Assembly (NCBI GenBank): GCA_016191895.1
Contig: JACPVD010000003.1
Location: 1 to 10,663 of the forward strand
DNA: 10,663 nucleotides
Direction of reading: 5' to 3'
Source: Chloroflexota bacterium
Lineage (GTDB): Bacteria; Chloroflexota; Anaerolineae; Anaerolineales; Villigracilaceae
A model generated the notes under the pieces. It worked only from the letters and a program-made list of their open reading frames with translations. It had not been told where the DNA came from and searched no databases. A program made the translations under genes and the position numbers. Shown piece by piece: positions 1-6,830 of this stretch (position 1 is its first letter; the number at the start of each line of letters is the position of its first letter).

Positions 1-563
1 GCCATGCGGAAGGAATCCTGCAGGGACGATTTTTTATCCGCGAGTTGAAGCAGGCGGTCGTTGGGAATCGAGATCAGGGTGTGGGCGTGTTCCTTCATCT
101 TTGTCACACCGGCTTCGGCGGATTGCGTGCGCTTGCCGCCTTCGAATGTGAAGGGACGTGTCACCACGCCAATCGTCAACGCGCCACATTCCTTTGCCAC
201 TTGCGCAACGATCGGCGCCGCGCCGGTGCCTGTGCCGCCGCCCATGCCGGCCGTGACGAAGACCATGTCCGCGCCTTTGAGCACGTTGTAGAGTTCGTCG
301 GATGATTCCTCGGCGGCTTTGCGGCCAACTTCGGGGTCGCCGCCTGCGCCGAGTCCGCGCGTGAGTTTATCGCCGAGACGCACACGAATGGGCGCGCGCG
401 ATAACGTCAGCGCCTGCGCGTCGGTGTTGCAGGAAATAAACTCAACGCCTTGAATGCCTTCTTCCATCATACGATTGACGGCGTTCTGGCCGGCTCCACC
501 GACGCCGATCACTTTGATGCGGGCGAAGGATTCGGAATTGGGGTTTCTTTTGTTCGAGTCCAT
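1..563 (-). CDS. ftsZ: Cell division protein FtsZ, N-terminal half (3' end beyond window)
   Basis: FtsZ is the tubulin-like GTPase that polymerises into the cytokinetic ring at mid-cell. The first 187 codons are visible, about half of the usual protein, and the frame stays open to the window edge. A short polar N-terminal tail is followed by the Rossmann-type start [17 protein letters not shown] (residues 16-32). Next come NTDAQAL (46-52) and the tubulin/FtsZ signature [10 protein letters not shown] (108-117), which binds the GTP phosphates. IPNDRLL (166-172) is also typical of the family. The ATG at 563 is chosen because a strong AGGAGG lies five bases upstream and the tail length fits FtsZ. 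A 206-base gap separates it from ftsA, the largest gap in the window, so it may have some independent expression. No defect is visible in the part seen. Confidence 0.97.
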   Translation of the reverse strand, partial: MDSNKRNPNSESFARIKVIGVGGAGQNAVNRMMEEGIQGVEFISCNTDAQALTLSRAPIRVRLGDKLTRGLGAGGDPEVGRKAAEESSDELYNVLKGADMVFVTAGMGGGTGTGAAPIVAQVAKECGALTIGVVTRPFTFEGGKRTQSAEAGVTKMKEHAHTLISIPNDRLLQLADKKSSLQDSFRM

Positions 564-568
564 GTGTT

Positions 569-574
569 CCTCCT
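569..574 (-). promoter_or_regulatory. Strong ribosome binding site of ftsZ
   Basis: The minus strand reads AGGAGG followed by AACAC and then the ATG at 563. This is close to a perfect Shine-Dalgarno match with a five-base spacer. It fixes the ftsZ start and is one of the strongest sites in the cluster, in keeping with the high FtsZ levels cells usually need (inference). Confidence 0.85.
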
Positions 575-592
575 GGCAAAGGATGCCATATC

Positions 593-631
593 TTAAACGA
601 GATTGTGGATTTTTAAAAGGTTTTAAACGAG
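593..631. repeat. Paired 9-bp direct repeat in the ftsZ leader
   Basis: TTAAACGAG occurs at 593-601 and again at 623-631 on the plus strand, exactly 30 bases apart, with an AT-rich stretch (TTTTTAAAAGGTTTTAAA) reaching into the second copy. The pair lies 30 to 70 bases upstream of the ftsZ start codon. Spacing of about three helical turns would suit a protein binding twice on one DNA face, but this is inference and chance is possible in AT-rich DNA. No convincing -35/-10 pair could be fixed nearby. Confidence 0.35.
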
Positions 632-697
632 TCTTGTGAATCTTTTCTCATTGCGAGTTTGTCCATCGTTTCCAATTTCAGCACATCGCAAAGCACC

Positions 698-757
698 CGG
701 AGTGCAGACTTTAGTCTGCATTTTTCTCGGCAAAAGCGGACTGAAGTCCGCACTCCG
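698..757. repeat. Cruciform-like palindromic repeat between ftsA and ftsZ
   Basis: Two perfect small palindromes lie side by side: TGCAGACT-TT-AGTCTGCA (703-720) and GCGGACT-GA-AGTCCGC (736-751). The outer arms CGGAGTGCAGACT (698-710) and AGTCCGCACTCCG (745-757) also pair with each other, with one mismatch in 13. The element can therefore fold as two hairpins or as one long stem. It begins 13 bases after the ftsA stop codon. This layout is typical of short dispersed non-coding repeats of the MITE/REP kind; that assignment is inference. Confidence 0.75.
732..751 (-). terminator. Possible weak intrinsic terminator or processing hairpin after ftsA
   Basis: Read on the minus strand, GCGGAC-TTCA-GTCCGC forms a six-base GC-rich stem with a four-base loop, followed by TTTT and then GC. 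This resembles an intrinsic terminator, but the stem and U tract are short. It lies between two genes of the same direction, so partial read-through or RNA processing that changes the ftsA to ftsZ ratio is as likely as full termination. Confidence 0.3.
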
Positions 758-769
758 ATGCAAACTTTC

Positions 770-2017
770 CTACGGCAACAATCGTTTGAACCAATTTTTA
801 ACCGAGTCTAAATTCATTGCGCCTTCTCCTCTCGATCTGCGGCGTCTGTTGTGGCCGCTTGTGACGATGACATCGTGTTCGCGCATGGTTGTGGCCCAAT
901 GCAACAACCCAACGCTTGTGGAATATGCGGGCGAACCGAGTTTATCGACCAGCCCGGTTAAATTCTCCGGTTGCGCCGTGCGCACAGGCATGCCCAACAC
1001 TTCGCTTGCGACGCGCTTGATGCCGGGCAAGGCCGACGTGCCGCCGGTCAACACCATGCCGGCCGGGAGCAAACCGTCGTAGCCGGAACGTTTCACCTCT
1101 TGCAGAATCAGGCGAAAGGTCTCTTCGATGCGGGCTTCGATGATGTGCGCCAGATCCTGGCGGTTAATCCGCACGTCATGGTCTTCGCCAAATGGGCGGA
1201 TGGAAAAATACTCCTCGCTTCCGATCTCGGAGCGGATGGCGTAGCCCTGTTGCTTCTTCACTTCCTCAGCCTGCGCCACCGGCAGGCGAAGGCCATGCGC
1301 AATATCCTGCGTCACATGATTTCCGCCGACGGCAAGCACCATCGTATGCCACACATCGCCATTGACGTAAATCGCGAGGTCCGTTGTGCCGCCGCCGATG
1401 TCGCAAACCGCCACGCCCATCTGGCGTTCCTGCTCGGTGAGCACCACTTCCGCAGAAGCAAGCGGATTCAAAACAAATTGTTGAACTTCCACGCCCGCCG
1501 CGCCGACGCATTGACGAAGGTTATCCATCGTAGCCCCGGCGGCGGTGATGATATGTGTTTCCACTTCCACTTTATAACCATGCATTCCAATCGGTGTGCG
1601 CACGCCTTCCTGCCCGTCCACCGTCATGCCGCGTTGAATGACATGCACGATCTCGCGGTCATGTGGAATGGCGACCGCCTGCGCCTGTTCGAGAGCGCGT
1701 GCAATATCCATCGCGTCGATGATTCCGCCGGGCACGCCGCTTGCGCCGCGGCTGTTCACCGACGAAACATGCGCGCCCGCAAGGCTGACCAGCGCAGTGG
1801 TAATTTCCAGCCCCGATGTATGCTCGGCTTTTTCCACCGAACGTTTAATGGCCTGCGACGCGGCGGCGAGGTCAACGATCATTCCCTTGCGGATTCCGTC
1901 CGAAGGCTCGATGCCCACGCCCAGAATCCGAATCGACTTCGCATCCTCAACCCGCCCAACGAGGGTGCAAATTTTTGTCGTGCCTACATCGATGCCGACT
2001 ACAATCTCATCCATCAT
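770..2017 (-). CDS. ftsA: Cell division protein FtsA
   Basis: FtsA is the actin-like ATPase that anchors FtsZ filaments to the membrane and recruits later divisome proteins. The 415-residue length is normal. The actin-fold phosphate 1 motif is GIDVGTTK (8-15). The SHS2 (1C) subdomain follows at about 85-170. Phosphate 2 is CDIGGGTTDLA (205-215), and the adenosine motif is VLTGGTSALPGI (322-333). A basic linker with RRRRSR (391-396) leads to NLDSVKNWFKRLLP at the very C-terminus. This looks like the amphipathic membrane-targeting helix of FtsA, with Trp, Phe and Leu on one side and Lys and Arg on the other. The ATG at 2017 shares its A with the ftsQ stop in TAATG, so translation is probably coupled. 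A second ATG follows at once (2014), and neither has a strong Shine-Dalgarno. Confidence 0.96.
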   Translation of the reverse strand: MMDEIVVGIDVGTTKICTLVGRVEDAKSIRILGVGIEPSDGIRKGMIVDLAAASQAIKRSVEKAEHTSGLEITTALVSLAGAHVSSVNSRGASGVPGGIIDAMDIARALEQAQAVAIPHDREIVHVIQRGMTVDGQEGVRTPIGMHGYKVEVETHIITAAGATMDNLRQCVGAAGVEVQQFVLNPLASAEVVLTEQERQMGVAVCDIGGGTTDLAIYVNGDVWHTMVLAVGGNHVTQDIAHGLRLPVAQAEEVKKQQGYAIRSEIGSEEYFSIRPFGEDHDVRINRQDLAHIIEARIEETFRLILQEVKRSGYDGLLPAGMVLTGGTSALPGIKRVASEVLGMPVRTAQPENLTGLVDKLGSPAYSTSVGLLHWATTMREHDVIVTSGHNRRRRSRGEGAMNLDSVKNWFKRLLP

Positions 2018-3021
2018 TACTGTCCATCATCCACAACGGTTTCGTCCGGAGTTTCCACTTCGGCCATTTTGTAAAATGGCGCATCCGGATAGATCACGCT
2101 GATAAACTGCGGGAATTTTCCGCGGCTGATCAACGATTGCACCAGCGACTCGTACACGCGAATCTTCAACGGCATATCCTGCGCGCTTGTGCCGAAGGCA
2201 ACCTTCCAGCCGCGGCCATCCGTCCAGCCGAGGCCGTCAGCGGAATCGAAGGTTATCGTCGAGCCGGCAGGCACATGCGGAGCGAGAACGAGGATCGCAT
2301 CCACCAATTCCTTTTGCATGTACGCGGGCGGACTTAAAGGATCGTCCGCATCCGGACTCCCCGGAGGCGGGGTCGCTGAACCGATGACCGGAATTAACCC
2401 GGAAGCTTCTCCGCGCGGGCGGAAGGCCACGCCGTTCGCATCGACCCATGTAAAGCCCGCGCCCTCCTGCCACAGAATCAGCGGCTGGCGTTCGCTCACC
2501 GTCACGAAGACATGATTCGGCAAATACGCATCGACGTTCACTGAAGCCAGGTCGGGATAATTCATGCGAAGCCGCGCTTCCATCACATCCGGTTGAACCG
2601 CAAAAATGGACTGGCCGCTGACGCCCATTGCCGTTTCGATCTCTTCGCGGCTCATACGATTTGCGCCCATCAATGAAATATGCGGCACATGAAAATACGG
2701 AAGGGTCAGCGCGAGATACATGGCGGTACTAAGCAAAAGAATGATCGCAAAGGATGTCATTCGCCAGCCCGGGCGCAAACGCGGCAGGTGAATGACAGGC
2801 ATACGCCACTGAATGCGCGGCAGGCCGATCGAAATATTGAACTTGCGCCGCTTCACCAGTTTTTGGGGAACCGTCATCGCCGTCAACTTGAAATTGCGCG
2901 AAGCGACCGGCGTAATGGGTTTCACGGCACGTTTCGTCGTTTGCGTCAATTCTTTCGCGGCGCGTTGAGCGCGACGCTGACGGGCGATCTCGGCGCGGGT
3001 AAGTTCGCGTTTCGGGCTCAT
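2017..3021 (-). CDS. ftsQ: Cell division protein FtsQ/DivIB (POTRA domain)
   Basis: FtsQ (DivIB in Gram-positives) is a bitopic membrane protein that scaffolds FtsL/FtsB and the septal synthase. This one has 334 residues. The first 87 or so are cytoplasmic and very basic (for example RAEIARQRRAQRAAKE, 9-24), longer than in E. coli. One membrane segment spans about 88-107 (MTSFAIILLLSTAMYLALTL). The POTRA domain follows at about 112-178, starting VPHISLMGANRMSREEI and ending VFVTVSERQPLILW. The FtsQ-type beta domain follows, with WVDANGVAF (192-200). A Pro/Gly/Asp-rich stretch at 217-233 may be a flexible loop. The start at 3021 has GGAGGG just upstream and overlaps the ddl stop by four bases (ATGA). 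Identity rests on the POTRA/FtsQ pattern and position before ftsA, since the family is poorly conserved. Confidence 0.92.
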   Translation of the reverse strand: MSPKRELTRAEIARQRRAQRAAKELTQTTKRAVKPITPVASRNFKLTAMTVPQKLVKRRKFNISIGLPRIQWRMPVIHLPRLRPGWRMTSFAIILLLSTAMYLALTLPYFHVPHISLMGANRMSREEIETAMGVSGQSIFAVQPDVMEARLRMNYPDLASVNVDAYLPNHVFVTVSERQPLILWQEGAGFTWVDANGVAFRPRGEASGLIPVIGSATPPPGSPDADDPLSPPAYMQKELVDAILVLAPHVPAGSTITFDSADGLGWTDGRGWKVAFGTSAQDMPLKIRVYESLVQSLISRGKFPQFISVIYPDAPFYKMAEVETPDETVVDDGQ

Positions 3022-4148
3022 GCCGCCCTCCGATGCTCGGTGTGATCGCGCTGCGCCTTGCGCTCGAAGGCCAACTCGATCAGGCGGTCGACGAGTTTGG
3101 GATAGGAGAGTCCGCTCGCCTGCCAGAGTTTCGGGTACATGCTGATCGAGGTAAAGCCTGGCAACGTGTTCAACTCATTCAAAAAGATTTTGTTCGTATC
3201 ACGTTCGACAAAGAAATCGGCCCGCGCCATACCCGCGCAATCGATGGCCTTGTAGGCGCGCGCGGCATATTCGCGGATTTTGTCGCTCACGTCCGCAGGC
3301 AGGTCGGAGGGGATGATCAGCCCGGATGTGCCGTCTTCGTATTTCGATTCGTACGAATAAAACTCGCGGCTGGGAATTACTTCTCCGCACACAGAGGTCT
3401 GCGGGGTTTCGTTGCCCAACACGCTTACTTCGATCTCACGCACCTGGCCCACGCCGCGTTCGACAACGATGCGGCGGTCGTAACGTGCGGCTTCCATCAG
3501 GCCTTCGCCGAGATCGGAGCGCGAGTTGCATTTGCTGATTCCCACCGACGAGCCGAGATTGGCGGGTTTCGCAAAGAATGGGTATGCGCCGATCTTTTCG
3601 ATCTTTGTAATGACCGCGTTCATATCTTTCTCAATGTCGCTTCGCAAAACAAGCATCGACTCTACGATCGGAATCCCGTTTGCGCGCATCACATCCTTGA
3701 AGATGGCCTTATCCATGCCGACTGCGGACCCCGCCACGCCTGCGCCCACATACGCGACATCGGCCAGTTCCAGCAGTCCCTGCATCGTGCCGTCTTCGCC
3801 GAAGGGACCGTGCAAGACGGGGAAGAATACGTCCACGCCGGCGAGGGTTTCCAGCTTGTCGCCGATCTTTGTCGAGCGGACGATATACAACGATTGACGC
3901 GAAGGCTCTGTGGGAGGAATCACACGGTCAAGGCCTTCCATGTTTCCATTTTCAAACGCGTCGAGCGTGTTCACGCCGGTCAGCCAGTTGCCATCCAGTG
4001 TGATTCCGATTTGGATCACCTCGTAGCGTTCCGGGTCGAGCGCGTTGAGCACGGAGCGCGCGGACATGAGTGAAACGTCATGTTCACCGGAACGACCGCC
4101 AAAAAGAACGGCGACGCGGAGTTTGCGGGGATGGGATGAAGTCGTCAT
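3018..4148 (-). CDS. ddl: D-alanine--D-alanine ligase (Ddl)
   Basis: Ddl joins two D-alanines with ATP in the cytoplasm, giving the dipeptide that MurF adds to the precursor. The 376-residue length suits the longer DdlA-type enzymes. The N-terminal motif GGRSGEHDVS (17-26) holds the Glu that binds the first D-Ala. HGPFGEDGT (113-121) and the ATP-grasp motif KPANLGSSVGIS (194-205) follow. The omega loop EFYSYESKY (262-270) keeps the Tyr of D-Ala-D-Ala enzymes, so D-lactate (Van-type) activity is not expected. The metal-binding region runs from RADFF (309-313) to ELNTLPGFT (325-333). A charged tail ends the protein. The start at 4148 gives the usual distance to the first motif, but the leader is pyrimidine-rich and shows no Shine-Dalgarno on the coding strand. 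Confidence 0.96.
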   Translation of the reverse strand: MTTSSHPRKLRVAVLFGGRSGEHDVSLMSARSVLNALDPERYEVIQIGITLDGNWLTGVNTLDAFENGNMEGLDRVIPPTEPSRQSLYIVRSTKIGDKLETLAGVDVFFPVLHGPFGEDGTMQGLLELADVAYVGAGVAGSAVGMDKAIFKDVMRANGIPIVESMLVLRSDIEKDMNAVITKIEKIGAYPFFAKPANLGSSVGISKCNSRSDLGEGLMEAARYDRRIVVERGVGQVREIEVSVLGNETPQTSVCGEVIPSREFYSYESKYEDGTSGLIIPSDLPADVSDKIREYAARAYKAIDCAGMARADFFVERDTNKIFLNELNTLPGFTSISMYPKLWQASGLSYPKLVDRLIELAFERKAQRDHTEHRRAA

Positions 4149-4185
4149 GATAAGTGGTAGGAGAGTAGATAGTAGAGAGTAGTGA
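4149..4185. repeat. Short tandem repeat in the murB-ddl spacer
   Basis: The plus strand carries GAGAGTAG at 4161-4168 and 4175-4182 with ATAGTA between, a 14-base period. The 37-base spacer has no other visible function. On the coding strand it is pyrimidine-rich (CTACTCTC words), so it offers no ribosome binding site to ddl. Low-complexity words of this kind may be another dispersed repeat (inference). Confidence 0.45.
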
Positions 4186-5109
4186 TTACCAGTCTCCTAC
4201 GAGTTCAACTTCCAATTCAAGTTCAACGCCGAATTTTTGTTTCACTGTATTGCGGGTTAAATCAATTAATTCACGGACATCGCTTGCGCGAGTCTCGCCG
4301 TGATTGATGAAAAAATTTCCATGCAGCGTGCTGATCTCAGCGTTGCCGATGCGCGTTCCCTTCAATCCCGCGGCTTCGATCAAACGGCCCGCATGATCGC
4401 CCACAGGATTCTTGAACATGGAACCCATGCTCGCACCGGGCGGCTGCGCGGCCTTTCGGCGTTCGCTGAATTGTTCGATTTTAACAGACACATCTTCCTT
4501 TGTTGAATTTTTTAATCTCAACACTGCCGAAAGCACAATCGCTTTCATTTCACCGCGTTTCAAGAGGCTTGTGCGATAGCCGTATCCCATTTGATCCACT
4601 GAAAATCTTTCGAGTCCGTTCACCGTCCACACATCGGCCCAGATCAGATTCTGCGCCATGTCGCCGCCGAATGCGCCGGCGTTGCCATACACCGCGCCGC
4701 CGATTGTTCCGGGGACGGTCGCCGCCCATTCCAATCCGCTCAAGCCTTTGGACGCGCAGCGATTCGCAAGGTTGCTGAAGATGACCCCCGCTTCGCACCA
4801 CACCGACGGCGGGTTGCCGGCTTCGAAACGAACGTCCTTCGCCCGGTTCAAGACCGCCACTCCGCGTATGCCTTTGTCGCTGATGAGCACATTCGATCCG
4901 CCTCCGAGCAAATAATAAGGCGACTCATGCTCCCAGAGTACCGTCATAACATCCATTAATTCATTCGCAGATTTGACCATCACTAAAATATCCGCCGGGC
5001 CGCCGATTCGCGCGGACGTATACGGCGCAAGGAGAACGTTCTCCTGCGCCGCTTCGCCGAAACGAAGGCGCAACTCATTAACAGGAATGGCGGACATGGT
5101 CATGTTCAT
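4186..5109 (-). CDS. murB: UDP-N-acetylenolpyruvoylglucosamine reductase (MurB, short type II)
   Basis: MurB reduces UDP-GlcNAc-enolpyruvate to UDP-MurNAc with FAD and NADPH in the cytoplasm. The 307-residue length fits the type II enzymes. The FAD domain shows TSARIGGPAD (31-40), LLGGGSNVLISD (67-78) and the AATVPGTIGGAVYGNAGAFGG region (129-149). YGYRTS (176-181) holds the conserved Arg179. GASMGSMFKNP (225-235) holds Ser230, the expected proton donor. The end, FGVELELEV (293-301), holds the expected catalytic Glu at about 300. The ATG at 5109 lies four bases after the stop of the small unknown gene, which suggests coupled translation. ATGs at 5103 and 5097 are also possible, and the Shine-Dalgarno is weak for all three. 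Confidence 0.96.
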   Translation of the reverse strand: MNMTMSAIPVNELRLRFGEAAQENVLLAPYTSARIGGPADILVMVKSANELMDVMTVLWEHESPYYLLGGGSNVLISDKGIRGVAVLNRAKDVRFEAGNPPSVWCEAGVIFSNLANRCASKGLSGLEWAATVPGTIGGAVYGNAGAFGGDMAQNLIWADVWTVNGLERFSVDQMGYGYRTSLLKRGEMKAIVLSAVLRLKNSTKEDVSVKIEQFSERRKAAQPPGASMGSMFKNPVGDHAGRLIEAAGLKGTRIGNAEISTLHGNFFINHGETRASDVRELIDLTRNTVKQKFGVELELEVELVGDW

Positions 5110-5113
5110 CTCG

Positions 5114-5320
5114 TTACGATCTCTTTTCCAAATGGCGGATGATCCGGCGAATGGCTTGCGGGGTCACGTTTTCCTTTATCGTCATCTCTTCCAATGCGAT
5201 CTTTTTGATCGCCATCACATGCGCGGCCCGCCGCAAATGCATCTTCTTCGAATGGACAAGCGTCATCCGCAGGGGAGGCAGGGCAATGATTTCAACCGGG
5301 CGGATGGGCTTTCCCTTCAT
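5114..5320 (-). CDS. Small basic protein of unknown function
   Basis: This is a 68-residue protein that I do not recognise. It is rich in Lys, Arg, His and Met, with no membrane segment, signal peptide or Cys. It begins MKGKPIRPVEIIALPPLR and ends TPQAIRRIIRHLEKRS. The C-terminal third (about 45-67) looks helical and could be a small nucleic-acid-binding or protein-binding helix; this is inference only. The case for a real gene is context. It has GGAG six bases before the ATG, it fits exactly into the murC-murB gap, and its stop is four bases before the murB start. A hairpin lies just upstream. It could also be a chance frame that serves translational coupling to murB, or a leader peptide-like gene. 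Confidence 0.55.
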   Translation of the reverse strand: MKGKPIRPVEIIALPPLRMTLVHSKKMHLRRAAHVMAIKKIALEEMTIKENVTPQAIRRIIRHLEKRS

Positions 5321-5326
5321 ATCATT

Positions 5327-5330
5327 CTCC
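5327..5330 (-). promoter_or_regulatory. Ribosome binding site of the small unknown gene
   Basis: The coding strand reads GGAG, then AATGAT, then the ATG at 5320, a six-base spacer. The GGAG follows directly on the 3' arm of the hairpin at 5331-5361, so folding could influence its access. The site supports translation of the small gene. Confidence 0.5.
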
Positions 5331-5361
5331 AGACCCTGGGTTTTAAAAACCTTTAGGGTCT
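5331..5361 (-). promoter_or_regulatory. Hairpin between murC and the small unknown gene
   Basis: The minus strand can form AGACCCT (5361-5355) paired with AGGGTCT (5337-5331). An inner stem of GGTTT with AAACC encloses a three-base loop, with AAA opposite C as a bulge. No U tract follows, so it is not a standard terminator. Its base touches the GGAG of the next gene. It may protect the murC mRNA 3' end or tune translation of the small gene and murB (inference). Confidence 0.5.
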
Positions 5362-5367
5362 CTCCAT

Positions 5368-6753
5368 TTAAAATCTCTGTAAAACCTCGGCGCTGATTCG
5401 ATCCGCGTCGCCGGCAGACAAGACCAACAACACATCGCCGGTGCGCAGGTTTTTGAGTAGGTACTCCGTTGTCTTTTCCAGCGAGCCGCTGTATCGCGCC
5501 GACGGATGCGGCATGGCGCTGACAACTTCCGCGGAGGAAAATTCCTGCCTGGCTTCGCGCGAAGCATAGATTTCGGTCACAAGCGCTTCATCGGCATCGG
5601 CAAACGCGCGGGAAAATTCCAGGAACAACGCCTGCGTGCGTGAATATGTGTGAGGCTGCCAAACCGCCCAAATGCGACGATTCGGGTAACGCGCCTTTGC
5701 GCCTGCAAGCGTGGCGCGAATCTCTGTCGGATGATGGGCGTAATCGTCGATCACGGTCACGCCGTTTTTCTCGCCGCGAATTTCAAAACGACGGCCTGTT
5801 CCGCTGAATTCGCCAAGCGCGTTTGCGGCCTCCTGCAAGGACAGCCCGAGCGAGGCGATCACCGACAGCGTTGCCAGCGCGTTCAATACATTGTGACGCC
5901 CCGGCACTTGCAGGGACACATCCACCATCGCCGCCGATTCGCCGCCCATGTTCGTCATGGCGGTGAAGTCGAATCCGCCGCGATCATTGGCCTTGAGCGA
6001 ACGCGCCTGCATCCATTGCGGACTGGTGATCGTCAATTCGCTCTGCACATGATATGAGATCGCGTTCAATCCTTTTTTTCGCGCATACGAAAGCAAACCC
6101 AACGCGCCTTCATCCTCCGCGCAGACGATCAACGTTCCGTCGACGGGAAGCAAATCGACAAAGGCCTGAAACGCGGAACGCATATCGTCAAAGGTCGGGT
6201 AACAATCGGGATGATCGTGCTCGAGATTGGTCACCACTTCGATCTGCGGTTTGAGTCCCAGAAACATGCGGTCGTATTCGTCGGCTTCGATCACAAACGG
6301 ATTTCCCCTGCCGGCGCGGGCATTACTTTTCAAGTTGTTGAGCGTGCCGCCGACGATAAAGGACGGGTCGCGATTCATGGCATACAACGTCCATGCGATC
6401 ATGGCAGTGGTGGTGGTCTTGCCATGCGTGCCGGCCACCGCAATACCGGTTTTCCCAGACATCAATTGGCTGAGAAAGTCAGCCCGTTTATATACAGGGA
6501 TGCCGGCCTGTTTTGCCGCTTCTACCTCGGGGTTGTCGTCGCTGATCGCAGACGATCGAATGACCATATCGGCGCCGGCAATATTGCGCGAGTCGTGCCC
6601 GACAAGCACCGTCACGCCATCGCTTTGCAGGGATTCCGCAAACGGCGAAAGCGCGCGGTCGGAGCCGGTCACCTTGTAGCCGCTCTCTTGAAGCAGGCGC
6701 GCGATGGCCGAAAGCCCCGAACCCCCGATGCCGATAAAGTGGACGTGTGTCAT
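5368..6753 (-). CDS. murC: UDP-N-acetylmuramate--L-alanine ligase (MurC)
   Basis: MurC adds L-alanine to UDP-MurNAc with ATP, the first peptide step in the cytoplasm. The 461-residue length is normal. The N-terminal UDP-binding domain opens with HFIGIGGSGLSAIARLL (5-21). The P-loop is GTHGKTTTT (108-116). IEADEYDRMFLGL (155-167) and NLEHDHPD (176-183) belong to the metal- and ATP-binding central domain. GTGRRFE (318-324), DDYAHHPTEI (336-345) and WQPHTYSR (365-372) mark the C-terminal domain. All expected Mur ligase motifs are present. The ATG at 6753 has a modest GGACGG about ten bases upstream. A 75-base gap with an inverted repeat separates it from the CvpA-like gene. Confidence 0.97.
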   Translation of the reverse strand: MTHVHFIGIGGSGLSAIARLLQESGYKVTGSDRALSPFAESLQSDGVTVLVGHDSRNIAGADMVIRSSAISDDNPEVEAAKQAGIPVYKRADFLSQLMSGKTGIAVAGTHGKTTTTAMIAWTLYAMNRDPSFIVGGTLNNLKSNARAGRGNPFVIEADEYDRMFLGLKPQIEVVTNLEHDHPDCYPTFDDMRSAFQAFVDLLPVDGTLIVCAEDEGALGLLSYARKKGLNAISYHVQSELTITSPQWMQARSLKANDRGGFDFTAMTNMGGESAAMVDVSLQVPGRHNVLNALATLSVIASLGLSLQEAANALGEFSGTGRRFEIRGEKNGVTVIDDYAHHPTEIRATLAGAKARYPNRRIWAVWQPHTYSRTQALFLEFSRAFADADEALVTEIYASREARQEFSSAEVVSAMPHPSARYSGSLEKTTEYLLKNLRTGDVLLVLSAGDADRISAEVLQRF

Positions 6754-6768
6754 GTGTTCATTCCGTCC

Positions 6769-6830
6769 TGAACGAAGTCGAAGGACTTTCCGCGCATAAT
6801 GCGCTTCGACTGTGCTCAGCGCGAAGTCCT
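6769..6830. repeat. Imperfect inverted repeat in the cvpA-like/murC gap
   Basis: TGAACGAAGTCGAAG (6769-6783) pairs with CTTCGACTGTGCTCA (6804-6818) at 12 of 15 positions. AGGACTT (6782-6788) also pairs with AAGTCCT (6824-6830), and the tip holds GCGCAT-A-ATGCGC (6792-6804). Alternative folds are therefore possible. The element fills the gap and touches the stop codon of the CvpA-like gene at 6829-6831. The GAACGAAGTCGAAGGA word resembles repeats I remember from gaps in Anaerolineae genomes, which needs a search to confirm. No clear U tract follows. Confidence 0.65.

Noticed and set aside
564..697. A sigma-70 promoter for ftsZ
   Set aside because: TAAGAT on the minus strand resembles a -10 box, but the best upstream hexamer at proper spacing (TTTTAA) is poor, so I do not call it.
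971..2074. A long plus-strand open frame (367 codons) opposite ftsA
   Set aside because: It lies wholly antisense to ftsA and the end of ftsQ, is rich in His, Arg and Ala as expected from a shadow of GC-biased codons, and shows no domain motif.
3033..4073. A long plus-strand open frame (346 codons) opposite ddl
   Set aside because: It is antisense to a clear Ddl, has the same His/Arg/Ala-rich shadow composition, and has no recognisable motif or supporting context.
3018..4148. A Van-type D-Ala-D-lactate ligase
   Set aside because: The omega loop keeps the Tyr of ordinary D-Ala-D-Ala ligases (EFYSYESKY), and there is no vanH- or vanX-like neighbour.
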